Shown here: piece by piece, positions 7,815 through 16,280 of the stretch
How the letters are laid out: each line of letters opens with the position of its first letter
How positions within the stretch are numbered: the first letter of the stretch is position 1
Notes under the pieces: generated by a model
What the model was told of the DNA's origin: nothing
Databases searched by the model: none
What the model saw: the letters and a program-made list of their open reading frames with translations, nothing else
From: Bacillota bacterium
GTDB lineage: Bacteria; Bacillota; Clostridia; Acetivibrionales; DSM-1351
Length of the DNA: 33,323 nucleotides
Reading direction: 5' to 3'
Assembly (NCBI GenBank): GCA_023444055.1
Contig: JAEZRV010000067.1
Coordinates: 1-33,323 of the forward strand
Program-made: the position numbers and the translations under genes

Positions 7815-8144
7815 TACCTTTCAATTCATTATCAAATGTCTCTATAAATAATATATTCTTAATTGGGATTTTAATAGAACAAATATAAATCATAAACAAA
7901 TATTGTATATAGTAAATGTATATTAAAAATGCTTGCAGTTGAGTAGTAATAACGTTATTATTTTTACATGAATATAACGAGGTAAGAAAATGCTCCCCAC
8001 TTCTATAAGTGGTGGATACCGATTTAATTTATACTGTTTTTATTGATATAATATGATAAAATTTAATTTTAAATGTTTAGATGGGTAGAATTTTGAGCTA
8101 CAATATATTTAGATTATATAATTGATTTAGTGGGGGAAAACTAC
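7815..8144. other. Intergenic region between divergent mntR and the amidohydrolase gene
   Basis: 330 bp, very AT-rich. It holds a perfect 14-bp palindrome, TAATAACGTTATTA (7947-7960), a hairpin CCACTT-CTAT-AAGTGG (7997-8012), and a TATAAT (8047-8052) pointing to the amidohydrolase gene, with only a weak -35. The ribosome binding site GGGGGA (8132-8137) decides the ATG at 8145. No gene is seen. Confidence 0.5.
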
Positions 8145-9338
8145 ATGCTCTTAATATATAATGGAAAAATAGTAACAATGACTGAGAAAGATTATGATAA
8201 TGGATATATTCTCATAGATAATGGGAAAATAACGGCTATTGGTCAGGATGTTAAAGAGATTGAAAGTATTCTAAGCGAAAATGTAAGGAAAATAGATGCT
8301 CAAAATGGATATGTTCTTCCTGGTCTGATTGATGCACATAGTCATATTGGGATGTGGGAGGATTCAGTTGGTTTTGAGGGGGATGACGGGAATGAGTCTA
8401 CTGACCCTATAATGCCGCATTTGAGAGCTATTGATGCAATTTATCATGCAGATAGGGCATTTGTTGAAGCGTATGAAAATGGTGTTACTACTGTTGTAAC
8501 AGGCCCAGGAAGTGCAAATGTCATAGGCGGACAGTTTGTAGCAATAAAAACATATGGACGATATGTAGATGAAATGGTTTTGAAAGAGCCTGTGGCAATG
8601 AAGGTTGCATTTGGTGAAAACCCAAAAACAATATATAATGAGAAGCACCAAGCTCCAATAACCAGAATGGCAACAGCAGCTCTTCTTAGAGAGAGCTTAT
8701 ATGAGGCTAAAGAGTATAAAGAGCGTATGAAAAGCTTTAGAAATAATCCTGATGAATATGAGAAGCCTGACTTTGATTTCAAAAAAGATGCATTAATGCA
8801 GGTTCTTAATAAAGAAATACCGCTTAAGGCGCATGTTCATAGAGCCGATGATATAATGACAGCCATAAGAATTGCCAAAGAGTTCGATGTTAATATTACA
8901 TTGGATCACTGTACAGAAGGGCATCTGATTAAAGATGTTTTAGCAGAAACTGGTTTGCCTGCAATAGTTGGGCCAATGCTTACAGATAGGTCGAAGATTG
9001 AGTTGAAAAACCAAAATCTCAAAACACCAGGTATTTTATCAAAGCTTGGAATGAAAGTTGCTATCATGACTGACCACCCATGTGTACCAGAGCAATATCT
9101 GTGCCTATGTGCAGCTATTGCAGCTAGAGAAGGTATGGATGAGAAGGAAGCTATGAAAGCCATAACAATTAATGCTGCAGAAATAATAGGAATAGATGAT
9201 AGAGTAGGTTCTATTGAAATAGGTAAGGATGCAGACATAGTTATATATGATGGAAATCCTTTTGAATTGAAGACTCAGGTACAAAAAACGATAGTCAATG
9301 GAAATGTTATATATGAGAGGTTAGACAAAAATGATTAA
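8145..9338 (+). CDS. Amidohydrolase, imidazolonepropionase-like
   Basis: Metal-dependent hydrolase of the amidohydrolase superfamily, 397 residues from the ATG at 8145, chosen over the GTG at 8130 because GGGGGA lies 7 nt before it. The small N-terminal beta domain (1-55) precedes the barrel. Metal-ligand motifs are in order: His65-x-His67 in DAHSH, KAHVHRADD in the middle, TLDHCTEGH, and MTDHP near the end, followed by the C-terminal beta domain with GKDADIVIYDG. This pattern matches imidazolonepropionase-like proteins of unknown substrate often found in clostridia. Its 3' end overlaps tsaE by 8 nt, so it is probably co-transcribed with the t6A genes, but no functional link is known to me. 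Confidence 0.87.
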   Translation: MLLIYNGKIVTMTEKDYDNGYILIDNGKITAIGQDVKEIESILSENVRKIDAQNGYVLPGLIDAHSHIGMWEDSVGFEGDDGNESTDPIMPHLRAIDAIYHADRAFVEAYENGVTTVVTGPGSANVIGGQFVAIKTYGRYVDEMVLKEPVAMKVAFGENPKTIYNEKHQAPITRMATAALLRESLYEAKEYKERMKSFRNNPDEYEKPDFDFKKDALMQVLNKEIPLKAHVHRADDIMTAIRIAKEFDVNITLDHCTEGHLIKDVLAETGLPAIVGPMLTDRSKIELKNQNLKTPGILSKLGMKVAIMTDHPCVPEQYLCLCAAIAAREGMDEKEAMKAITINAAEIIGIDDRVGSIEIGKDADIVIYDGNPFELKTQVQKTIVNGNVIYERLDKND

Positions 9339-9792
9339 AATTGAAACAAATTCCTTTGAAGAAACTGTTGAATTTGGTAAAAAAATAGGACATATATTAA
9401 ACAGTGGTGATATAATATGTTTATCAGGTGATTTGGGCACAGGGAAAACAGCTCTTACAAATGGAATAGCTAAGGCGTTGGGAATAAATTCATATATAAC
9501 AAGTCCAACCTTTACGCTAGTTAATGAATATGAAGGAAGGATTCCTCTATATCATTTTGACGTGTATAGAATAGCTGATCCAGATGAGATGTTTGATATA
9601 GGCTTTGAAGAATATATTAATGGTCAAGGAATAACTATAATAGAGTGGGGGGAGCAGATAGAAGAGGTACTCCCAAAAGAAATAATAAAAATAAAAATTA
9701 CTAAAAACCTTAGTAAGGGTCTCGATGTAAGAGAGATAGCTATTGACTTTATTGGGGAAAAATATTTCGGATACGAGGATAAGATTAATTAA
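9331..9792 (+). CDS. tsaE: tRNA t6A biosynthesis ATPase TsaE
   Basis: Small P-loop ATPase (153 residues) needed for the N6-threonylcarbamoyladenosine modification at position 37 of ANN-decoding tRNAs; it cycles the TsaB-TsaD complex. Walker A is GDLGTGKT (residues 33-40); TSPTF, then YHFDVYRI and IEWGEQI are family hallmarks. The length is typical. It starts inside the end of the amidohydrolase gene (8-nt overlap) and lies 48 nt before tsaB, as in many Firmicutes. Confidence 0.95.
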   Translation: MIKIETNSFEETVEFGKKIGHILNSGDIICLSGDLGTGKTALTNGIAKALGINSYITSPTFTLVNEYEGRIPLYHFDVYRIADPDEMFDIGFEEYINGQGITIIEWGEQIEEVLPKEIIKIKITKNLSKGLDVREIAIDFIGEKYFGYEDKIN

Positions 9793-9840
9793 TATAGATC
9801 ATTTTCGTTATTTTTTGTGCATTAGGCACTGGAGAAAGGA

Positions 9841-10566
9841 ATGCTAGTAAACATGCGAATACTTGCTGTAGATACATCTACTAATGTTGCTTCTGTTGCT
9901 GTATTGGAAGATGATGTAATCATAGGAGAATACAATTGTAATAAGGGAAAAACACATTCACAGAAACTTATGCCAATGATTCAAAGTCTGTTAGAGAAGG
10001 TGAACTTATGTGCTACAGATATTGATGCTTTCGCTGCATCAATTGGACCAGGTTCATTTACAGGACTTAGAATTGGTGTAACAACAATAAAGGCTATGGC
10101 ATTTGCAGCAGGGAAACCAGTTATAAGCGTTTATACATTAGATGCATTGGCTTACAATATGTCAATGTCAAAGGCACTTATTTGCCCGATTATTGATGCT
10201 AGAAATAATCAGGTTTTTACTGCTATATATAGGTTTATTGATGGAAAGCTTGAAAGACTCACAGAATATTTGGGAATACATATAAATGAATTAACAGGAA
10301 TTATTCGATCAATGGAAGGTGAGGTGGTATTCCTAGGGGATGCGTGTAATATGCATAGAGATTATTTAACAGCTGAGTTGGGCAATCGTGTAAGCATAGC
10401 GCCTCCAAATTCAGCACAGGCAAGTGCTTCATCAGTAGCTCTGCAGGCACGTATTTCATTTTTAGATGGAAAGCTAGAAAACTGCTATGATATGGTACCA
10501 TTCTACTTAAGAAAGTCACAAGCAGAACGGGAGAAAGAGAAAGATGAAAAAGGTAGCACAAAATGA
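9841..10566 (+). CDS. tsaB: tRNA t6A biosynthesis scaffold TsaB
   Basis: ASKHA-fold, catalytically inactive paralogue of TsaD that dimerises with it for t6A formation. The N-terminal MRILAVDTSTNVASVAV and GPGSFTGLRIG motifs identify it; the C-terminal half is variable, as expected. Two starts are possible: ATG 9841, with GGAG 6 nt upstream, and ATG 9853, which begins exactly at the conserved MRILAVDTS and has AAAGGA 12 nt upstream. The product is 241 or 237 residues. Its stop overlaps the rimI start by 4 nt (ATGA). Confidence 0.95.
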   Translation: MLVNMRILAVDTSTNVASVAVLEDDVIIGEYNCNKGKTHSQKLMPMIQSLLEKVNLCATDIDAFAASIGPGSFTGLRIGVTTIKAMAFAAGKPVISVYTLDALAYNMSMSKALICPIIDARNNQVFTAIYRFIDGKLERLTEYLGIHINELTGIIRSMEGEVVFLGDACNMHRDYLTAELGNRVSIAPPNSAQASASSVALQARISFLDGKLENCYDMVPFYLRKSQAEREKEKDEKGSTK

Positions 10567-11015
10567 TTAACAATATAGAAATAAAAGAAATGAAATTAGA
10601 ACATCTTGATGGTGTAATGACAATAGAAAACTTAAGCTTCAGAATACCGTGGTCAAAAAATTCTTTTTTAGAAGAGATTAATGATAATGAGCTCGCTGTT
10701 TATTTTGTAGCTATATCAGGAGAACTGGTTATTGGATATGGCGGAGTATGGAAAGTCTTTGATGAAGGCCATATAACAAATATTGCTGTTCATCCAGAGT
10801 TTAGGCGTTGTGGAGCAGCATCGAGGATATTGGATCAAATTCTTAATATGTGTGATGAAAATAATATAAAAAGTCTTACACTTGAGGTACGTAAAAGTAA
10901 TTATGCGGCACAAAAACTATATGAAAAGTATGGTTTTAAAGCAGAAGGTCTGCGGAAAAGGTATTATGCAGATAATAATGAGGATGCATTAATTATGTGG
11001 AGACATAATAACTAA
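10563..11015 (+). CDS. rimI: Ribosomal protein N-acetyltransferase RimI-like (GNAT)
   Basis: GNAT acetyltransferase of 150 residues. The acetyl-CoA-binding segment reads ITNIAVHPEFRRCGAASRIL (the usual second Gly of RxxGxG is Ala), followed by LTLEVRKSNYAAQKLYEKYGF, the typical RimI block. It is translationally coupled to tsaB and lies 25 nt before the Lon-like gene. In Firmicutes rimI sits between tsaB and tsaD; here tsaD does not follow. The acetylation target, classically ribosomal protein S18, cannot be verified. Confidence 0.93.
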   Translation: MINNIEIKEMKLEHLDGVMTIENLSFRIPWSKNSFLEEINDNELAVYFVAISGELVIGYGGVWKVFDEGHITNIAVHPEFRRCGAASRILDQILNMCDENNIKSLTLEVRKSNYAAQKLYEKYGFKAEGLRKRYYADNNEDALIMWRHNN

Positions 11016-11040
11016 TAAATCACAGAACTGGAGGTCACAT

Positions 11041-13446
11041 ATGTCAAAATTAAGAGAACTATCATTTCAAGAATTGGAAAATAAATGCGATACAGCTTCA
11101 TTTCCTTTCAGCAATACTTCAAAATTAGGTACATATGATGGAATAATTGGACAGGAAAGAGCTGCTAAAGCTATGAAGTTCGGCCTAAAGATGAAAACCA
11201 GAGGCTATAACATTTATATGGCAGGACCTACAGGAACAGGAAAAACAAGCTTTGCGAGACAACTTGTAAATGAGATTGCGATAAATCAAAGTGTACCTGA
11301 TGATTGGTGCTATATTTACAATTTCAGTAAGCCAAATCAGCCTATGGCAATAAATCTTCCAGCGGGAATGGGAAAAGTATTTCAAAAGGATATGGAGGAA
11401 TTTGTAAAGACAGTAAAGCTGGAAATTGCAAATGCTTTTGATAATGAGAAATACGAAAAAGAAAAGGAAGAAATTTTAGATGAATATGAAGCTACTAAGG
11501 ATGAACTTTTAGCAAAGCTAAGTGAGGATGCCGAAGCCCAAGGCTTTAAGGTTAATACAGGAAGCTCCGGTATCTATTTTCTTCCTATAATAGAGGGCAA
11601 AACCTTGAGCGAGGAAGAATTTGATAATTTAGATGATGAATTAAAGGATCAAATCGATGAGAAGACAAATATTCTTCAGCAAGGTACATTGGAGATAATT
11701 CGCAAACTAAAAAATAATGAAAAGGAAACTAAGAAAAAGGTTTCTGAATGGGAAAGCAGGATAGCGTTACTAGCAATAGGGGTTCAGGTAAATGACTTAA
11801 AAGAAAAGTATAGCAAATTTGGTGTTATTGTAGATTACTTTGATAAGGTTCAAGAGGACATACTAAATAATATTGATGAATTTAAAGAAGAAGAAGTTAG
11901 TGAGGAACAACCTCAACTAATTATACCGTGGATGCAGAAGGAAGAAACACCACTTTACAAATATAAAGTTAATGTACTAGTTGACAATAGTAACCTAAAG
12001 GGAGCTCCAGTTATTGTTGATTTTAACCCATCATATTCGAATTTGATTGGTAAAATAGAGTACGAAAATGAATTTGGGTCAGTTTCTACTGATTACACAA
12101 AAATTAAGCCAGGTCTCTTTCACTTGGCAAATGGTGGTTACATGATACTTCAGGCAAAAGATGTATTAAGTAATCCACAGTCTTATGAGGCAATTACCAG
12201 AGTACTTAAAACTAAAAAAATTACTATAGAAAATATGAAGGATCAGACGGGCGTTGTTACTGTTACAGCCATTAAGCCTCAGTCGATACCTGTAGATATT
12301 AAGGTTATCTTAGTTGGAAGTTCTTCAATATATCAGCTTCTTTATGAATATGAAGAGGAATTCAGTAAATTATTTAAGATTAAAGCTGATTTTGATGAGG
12401 AAATGGACAAAAGTGATGAGAATATATTAAAGCTTGCTTCATTTATAAGTGGATTCTGTAATAAAGAGAAAACACTTCATTATGATAAAAGTGGTATTGC
12501 AGGTGTTGTTGAATATGCATCGTGGCTGGTTGAAGATCAGAAGAAGATGTCTACTAGATTTAATGATATTTGCGAAATATTATGTGAAGCATGTATGTGG
12601 GCTGAAAGTGATGGGGCAAAATATGTAAAGGCTAAGCATGTTAAGCAAGCAATTACTGAAAAAAAATATAGGAATGATAGACTGGATAAAAAGTTGCTGG
12701 ATATGCTAAATGAAGGTACCCTGATGATTGACACAGATGGTGAAGAGGTTGGGCAGATAAATGGGTTAACAGTAATGGATATGGGAGATTATTCTTTTGG
12801 AAAACCGGCGAGAATAACTGCATCAACTTATATAGGCGAAAGTGGTATTGTAAATATTGAAAGGGAAGTAGAATTAAGTGGAACATCTCATAGTAAGGGT
12901 GTTTTAATATTAAATGGTTATATTGGACAAAAGTATGCTCAGGATTTCCCATTATCATTGTCAGCAAGTCTATGCTTTGAACAATTGTATGGTGGAATAG
13001 ATGGAGATAGTGCATCGAGTGCTGAGTTATATGCTATTTTATCAAGCCTTTCAGATGTACCAATAAAGCAATATATAGCCGTAACAGGCTCAGTAAACCA
13101 AAAGGGAGAAATACAGCCTGTTGGTGGAGTAACACACAAAATAGAAGGGTTTTTTGAACTTTGCAAGACTAGAGGGTTAAATGGTAAGCAAGGTGTTATA
13201 ATACCATACCAAAATATTAGAAACCTTGTATTAAATGATGAGGTCGTAAATGCAGTACGCAAAAAGCAATTCCATATATATCCTGTAAAAACAATAGATG
13301 AGGGAATTGAATTGCTGACAGATATGGAGGCTGGAGAAAAGGGTTCTGATGGTAGTTACAAAAAATCAACAATAAATTATCTTGTTAGTCAAAAATTAGA
13401 ACGTTTTGCATCAGCAGTATTAAATAACGGAAATCACAAAAAATAG
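11041..13446 (+). CDS. Lon-like ATP-dependent protease (AAA_32/YcbZ type)
   Basis: Cytoplasmic ATP-dependent serine protease of the S16 superfamily, 801 residues, distinct from LonA and LonB. Walker A is GPTGTGKT near residues 61-68; a coiled, Glu/Lys-rich insertion (about 115-270) follows; the AAA_32 signature GLFHLANGGYMILQAKDVL comes next, then the C-terminal protease domain. The catalytic dyad is Ser657 (in GDSAS) and Lys700 (in GGVTHK), 43 residues apart, the same spacing as S679 and K722 of Escherichia coli Lon. GGAGGT (11030-11035) precedes the ATG. It is the last gene of the run starting at 8145. Substrates unknown. Confidence 0.92.
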   Translation: MSKLRELSFQELENKCDTASFPFSNTSKLGTYDGIIGQERAAKAMKFGLKMKTRGYNIYMAGPTGTGKTSFARQLVNEIAINQSVPDDWCYIYNFSKPNQPMAINLPAGMGKVFQKDMEEFVKTVKLEIANAFDNEKYEKEKEEILDEYEATKDELLAKLSEDAEAQGFKVNTGSSGIYFLPIIEGKTLSEEEFDNLDDELKDQIDEKTNILQQGTLEIIRKLKNNEKETKKKVSEWESRIALLAIGVQVNDLKEKYSKFGVIVDYFDKVQEDILNNIDEFKEEEVSEEQPQLIIPWMQKEETPLYKYKVNVLVDNSNLKGAPVIVDFNPSYSNLIGKIEYENEFGSVSTDYTKIKPGLFHLANGGYMILQAKDVLSNPQSYEAITRVLKTKKITIENMKDQTGVVTVTAIKPQSIPVDIKVILVGSSSIYQLLYEYEEEFSKLFKIKADFDEEMDKSDENILKLASFISGFCNKEKTLHYDKSGIAGVVEYASWLVEDQKKMSTRFNDICEILCEACMWAESDGAKYVKAKHVKQAITEKKYRNDRLDKKLLDMLNEGTLMIDTDGEEVGQINGLTVMDMGDYSFGKPARITASTYIGESGIVNIEREVELSGTSHSKGVLILNGYIGQKYAQDFPLSLSASLCFEQLYGGIDGDSASSAELYAILSSLSDVPIKQYIAVTGSVNQKGEIQPVGGVTHKIEGFFELCKTRGLNGKQGVIIPYQNIRNLVLNDEVVNAVRKKQFHIYPVKTIDEGIELLTDMEAGEKGSDGSYKKSTINYLVSQKLERFASAVLNNGNHKK

Positions 13447-13733
13447 CATAAAAGACCGGATATTAGATATGCTTGTTAAGATGTATTTTGCGGCAGCCTC
13501 TTGTCCACCTACTTGCTTGTTTATAAACTAGTGCTTTATTCAGACAAATTATAAATAATACCGTAATTTAGTATGTAATAAGTTTTATTTCTGATTTATA
13601 GGATATTATACTAATTTGTATTTAAAATATGTCTTTTCTATATTTTAAATGAGAAATAGTATTACATTATAATATTTTCTGCAGAATTGAAAACAAAAAG
13701 TACAGTTTGGTGAGCAAGGGGGTGTATCAAGCT
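13447..13733 (+). promoter_or_regulatory. Upstream region and likely promoter of the ECF sigma operon
   Basis: About 290 bp without a gene. An AT-only inverted repeat, ATTTAAAATAT (13620-13630) and ATATTTTAAAT (13640-13650), is followed by TATAAT (13668-13673), with TTAAAT (13645-13650) 17 bp upstream as a weak -35. The strong ribosome binding site AAGGGGGTG (13716-13724) decides the TTG start at 13734. Many ECF sigma factors transcribe their own genes; I see no clear AAC/CGTC-type ECF promoter here. Confidence 0.4.
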
Positions 13734-14288
13734 TTGGAGCAGACGGATGAAGAACTGGTATCTCGGTGTTTAAATGGTGATAGCAGTGCTTTTGAAGAAA
13801 TTGTGAGTAAATATAAAAAGCTAGTATATAGCGTGGTTTATAAAATGATACCAGATAGGGAAGAAGTGAATGATATATCCCAAGAGGTTTTTATTAGGAT
13901 TTATAAATCGCTTGACAAGTATAACCCTGAGTATAAGATGTCAACATGGATTGTAAAAATCACTTCTAATCTTTGTTTAGACACTCTTAGAAAGAAAAAA
14001 CAGGACACTATTGTACTAGATGAAGCTATTGGGGTTTCAAGTAATGCGGACACGCCAGAAGAGGCTTTGATAAAAAATCAAAGGACAAAATTAATAAAAA
14101 GTGCAATAGATGAATTGCCTGAAAAATATAAAATATTGATAACTCTCTTTCATAGCAATGGATTATCATATGAAGAGATGACGAAGGTGCTTAATGAACC
14201 TATGTCAATTATAAAAAATAGGCTATATAGAGCGAGACTAATGCTAAAAGAAAAGCTTGATAGTGCAAGAAGGGAGGAAATTTTATGA
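13734..14288 (+). CDS. RNA polymerase sigma factor, ECF (sigma-70 family)
   Basis: Extracytoplasmic-function sigma factor of 184 residues from the TTG at 13734, chosen because AAGGGGGTG ends 9 nt upstream; upstream GTG and TTG codons (13707, 13710) lack such a site. Region 2 (about 12-85) includes NDISQEVFIRIYKSL and STWIVKITSNLCLDTLRKKK; region 4 (about 115-175) includes LPEKYKILITL and the helix-turn-helix LSYEEMTKVLNEPMSIIKNRLYRAR. The stop overlaps the next start by 4 nt. It directs polymerase to an unknown regulon and is held by the membrane anti-sigma factor encoded next. Confidence 0.93.
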   Translation: MEQTDEELVSRCLNGDSSAFEEIVSKYKKLVYSVVYKMIPDREEVNDISQEVFIRIYKSLDKYNPEYKMSTWIVKITSNLCLDTLRKKKQDTIVLDEAIGVSSNADTPEEALIKNQRTKLIKSAIDELPEKYKILITLFHSNGLSYEEMTKVLNEPMSIIKNRLYRARLMLKEKLDSARREEIL

Positions 14289-14848
14289 AATGCGTTGATT
14301 CAAAAAACTATATTATGAAATTTTTTGATAGAGAACTAAATGATATTGAAGAAGCGCACCTAAAGCAGCATCTTAAAACATGTAAAGACTGTTCAGAAGA
14401 ATTTAATAGTCTAAAAGAAATTTTTGATATTGTAGAACAAGAATCTGAAATTGAACCTCCTGAGGATTTTGAGATTCAAGTAATGAGTAGAATTGCTAAA
14501 GAAACGAAAATGTACAAAAATAATAACGAGAATACTTCATCCGTATATAGTATTCTACTGGTTTCAGTGTCATTAATTTTTGTTATAGTTTTTTCAGGAG
14601 TGCTTTGGGATACTTTTAAATCCCCTATTAACTTGATTCAAATTTCTCAAATGATTATTGATAATTTAAAAGATTTTATTACATTAGCCATAAGTATGTT
14701 TAGAGGCATCGCAATTGCTTTATTGAGTGTTGCGGCTTCAACATATAGGACATATTATTTGGAATACATTATTCTTGGCATTCTGTTACTTTTAACACAA
14801 GGAGTCTTTTTCAAAATGGTTAGACAGAGTAATGGAGGGGAGCAATGA
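14285..14848 (+). CDS. Membrane anti-sigma factor with zinc-finger (ZAS) domain
   Basis: 187 residues. The N-terminus carries the anti-sigma zinc motif His29-x3-Cys33-x2-Cys36 (HLKTCKDC) with Cys3 upstream, typical of ZAS domains that bind ECF sigma factors. Hydrophobic segments at about 87-108, 130-152 and 159-178 suggest three membrane passes, more than the single pass of RsiW-type proteins. Start and stop both overlap neighbouring genes by 4 nt, a tight three-gene operon. The signal that releases the sigma factor is unknown. Confidence 0.85.
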   Translation: MKCVDSKNYIMKFFDRELNDIEEAHLKQHLKTCKDCSEEFNSLKEIFDIVEQESEIEPPEDFEIQVMSRIAKETKMYKNNNENTSSVYSILLVSVSLIFVIVFSGVLWDTFKSPINLIQISQMIIDNLKDFITLAISMFRGIAIALLSVAASTYRTYYLEYIILGILLLLTQGVFFKMVRQSNGGEQ

Positions 14849-15756
14849 AGAATTTTAAAAAGGGCGTCCTAATTACTCTTGTTTTATTATTACTATTACC
14901 ATTTGTAGTTTCAGCTAAGCAAGATGATTTTGCCAATAGCAATCTTATTATTTTTGAAGATAAGACATTAGATGAGGCTAGTTTTGAAAATATAACTGTA
15001 GTTGGTGGTAATGCAAATATTCAGACAGATGTAGATGGAAGTATAATAGTAGTATTTGGAAAGGCAACTATTAATGGAAACGTCAGTGGAGATGTGGTTT
15101 CTGTATTTGGGGAGTTAGATATTAAAGCTACTGCTCAGATACAAGGTAATTTGGTTTCAATAGGAAAGCTTGAAATGGCTCATAATTCTTTGGTAACGGG
15201 GACTAAATTATCAATCAGTTTTGATTTTATTTCATTATTTAAAACAAATGGAATTATCATAAATACGTTTATATTATTTTCTATAGTAACATTAGCGATA
15301 GGGCTTATTCTAATTAGTATATTCACAAAAAGATATAGAGTTATGGCATACTCTATGAAGTCTGGAAATTTAAGAAGAATAGTAATTGGACTATTGCTTT
15401 TAGTAAGTGCTACTATTGTTTTGGTGTTTTTTATTTTTCTAATTGCTGTTCCAATAACGTATATATTACTAATAATATTTGCTGATATTGTAACTGGTAT
15501 ATATATAGGTAGTTTTATATTTAAAAATAGTAATGAAAAATCAACCATATTTATAGAATTCTTTGTAGGGCATATTATGGTTAGTATTTTTAAAATAGTA
15601 CCTTTAATTTTATTACCAGGAGGTTCAAATACGGCATTAATGATATACGGAATAAGCGTAATGGCAATTGAATGCGCAACGGCCGCTTTTGGCATAGGAA
15701 CAATAATAGATACTAGTTTTGGCAAAGACATAAAGCTTATAAAAAATGCTAAATGA
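14845..15756 (+). CDS. Bactofilin-like (polymer-forming) repeat protein with C-terminal membrane domain
   Basis: 303 residues. A signal peptide (1-24, ending VVSA) is followed by a short right-handed beta-helix-like repeat region (about 33-120) in which motifs such as VVGGNANI, VFGKATINGNVSGDVVSVFGEL and IQGNLVSIGKLE repeat at about 8-12 residues, the bactofilin/polymer-forming pattern. From about 130 onward there are four to five membrane segments. This puts the repeat region outside the cell, unlike classical cytoplasmic bactofilins. It is the third gene of the sigma/anti-sigma operon and could be the envelope sensor or the effector. No enzyme motif is seen. Confidence 0.75.
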   Translation: MKNFKKGVLITLVLLLLLPFVVSAKQDDFANSNLIIFEDKTLDEASFENITVVGGNANIQTDVDGSIIVVFGKATINGNVSGDVVSVFGELDIKATAQIQGNLVSIGKLEMAHNSLVTGTKLSISFDFISLFKTNGIIINTFILFSIVTLAIGLILISIFTKRYRVMAYSMKSGNLRRIVIGLLLLVSATIVLVFFIFLIAVPITYILLIIFADIVTGIYIGSFIFKNSNEKSTIFIEFFVGHIMVSIFKIVPLILLPGGSNTALMIYGISVMAIECATAAFGIGTIIDTSFGKDIKLIKNAK

Positions 15757-15807
15757 TAAATAGTCGTTTCCAATTTTTTAAAGCATGAAGTATAATATTT
15801 TCATGAT

Positions 15808-15837
15808 TTGATTTATATAGACCTTTTTTGGTATAAT
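15808..15837 (+). promoter_or_regulatory. Promoter of the Crh-like gene
   Basis: TTGATT (15808-15813), 18-bp spacer, perfect TATAAT (15832-15837). It lies 45 bp before the ATG at 15883 and 51 bp after the preceding stop, so the gene has its own sigma-A-type promoter. GGGGG at 15869-15873 is the ribosome binding site. Confidence 0.65.
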
Positions 15838-15882
15838 AAAAAATATATATTCTCAAGTATAGAAAGTTGGGGGAACACAAAG

Positions 15883-16140
15883 ATGATTTCTAATAAAGTT
15901 GTTATAAACTGTCCATCAGGGCTAAATTCCAAAGCAGCTGCTTTGCTGGTACAGAAGGTATCTAAATTCAGTTCAAATATCTGGTTGGAAAAGGGAGAAA
16001 GACGGGCAAATGCAAAGAGTTTGTTAGGATTACTTTCACTAGGAGTTGAAAGACAAGCGACAATTAGTATAATAGTTGATGGAGATGATGAAGAAAAAGC
16101 ATCACAAGAGATTACAGAATATTTTTTAGCTGGATTCTAA
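15883..16140 (+). CDS. crh: HPr-family protein lacking His15, Crh-like
   Basis: 85 residues from the ATG at 15883, exactly the length of Bacillus subtilis Crh. The HPr fold is recognisable, but position 15, the histidine phosphorylated by PTS Enzyme I, is Asn15 (GLNSKAAA in place of GIHARPA), and Arg17/Pro18 are also lost. The regulatory serine is kept at position 46 in NAKSLLGLLSLG, the target of HPr kinase. It should therefore be unable to carry phosphate in sugar transport but able to act, once Ser-phosphorylated, as a CcpA corepressor in carbon catabolite control. Here it stands alone before uvrC, with its own promoter and terminator. Family membership is seen; regulatory role follows from Crh. 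Confidence 0.85.
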   Translation: MISNKVVINCPSGLNSKAAALLVQKVSKFSSNIWLEKGERRANAKSLLGLLSLGVERQATISIIVDGDDEEKASQEITEYFLAGF

Positions 16141-16166
16141 ATCCAATATATTGACTATATTGCAGG

Positions 16167-16224
16167 TTATAAAAATGCTGTGGTTTACTTAAATCACAGC
16201 GCTTTTATAATAGATTGGTTTTTT
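16167..16224 (+). terminator. Terminator after the Crh-like gene
   Basis: TTATAAAAATGCTGTG (16167-16182) pairs with CACAGCGCTTTTATAA (16195-16210) with one mismatch and one G-U pair; a T-run follows at 16219-16224. It lies 27 bp after the stop and separates the gene from uvrC. Confidence 0.75.
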
Positions 16225-16280
16225 AATAACATATGAAGATACTTTAGAAAATTTGCTATTTAATTTATGAGGTGAATTAT

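Noticed and set aside
8364..8782. Minus-strand open frames within the amidohydrolase gene
   Set aside because: Two overlapping antisense frames without ribosome binding sites or family motifs; the plus-strand gene explains the region.
15180..15773. 197-codon open frame on the minus strand
   Set aside because: It lies opposite the membrane domain of the bactofilin-like gene, is hydrophobic only as a mirror of that region, and matches no family.
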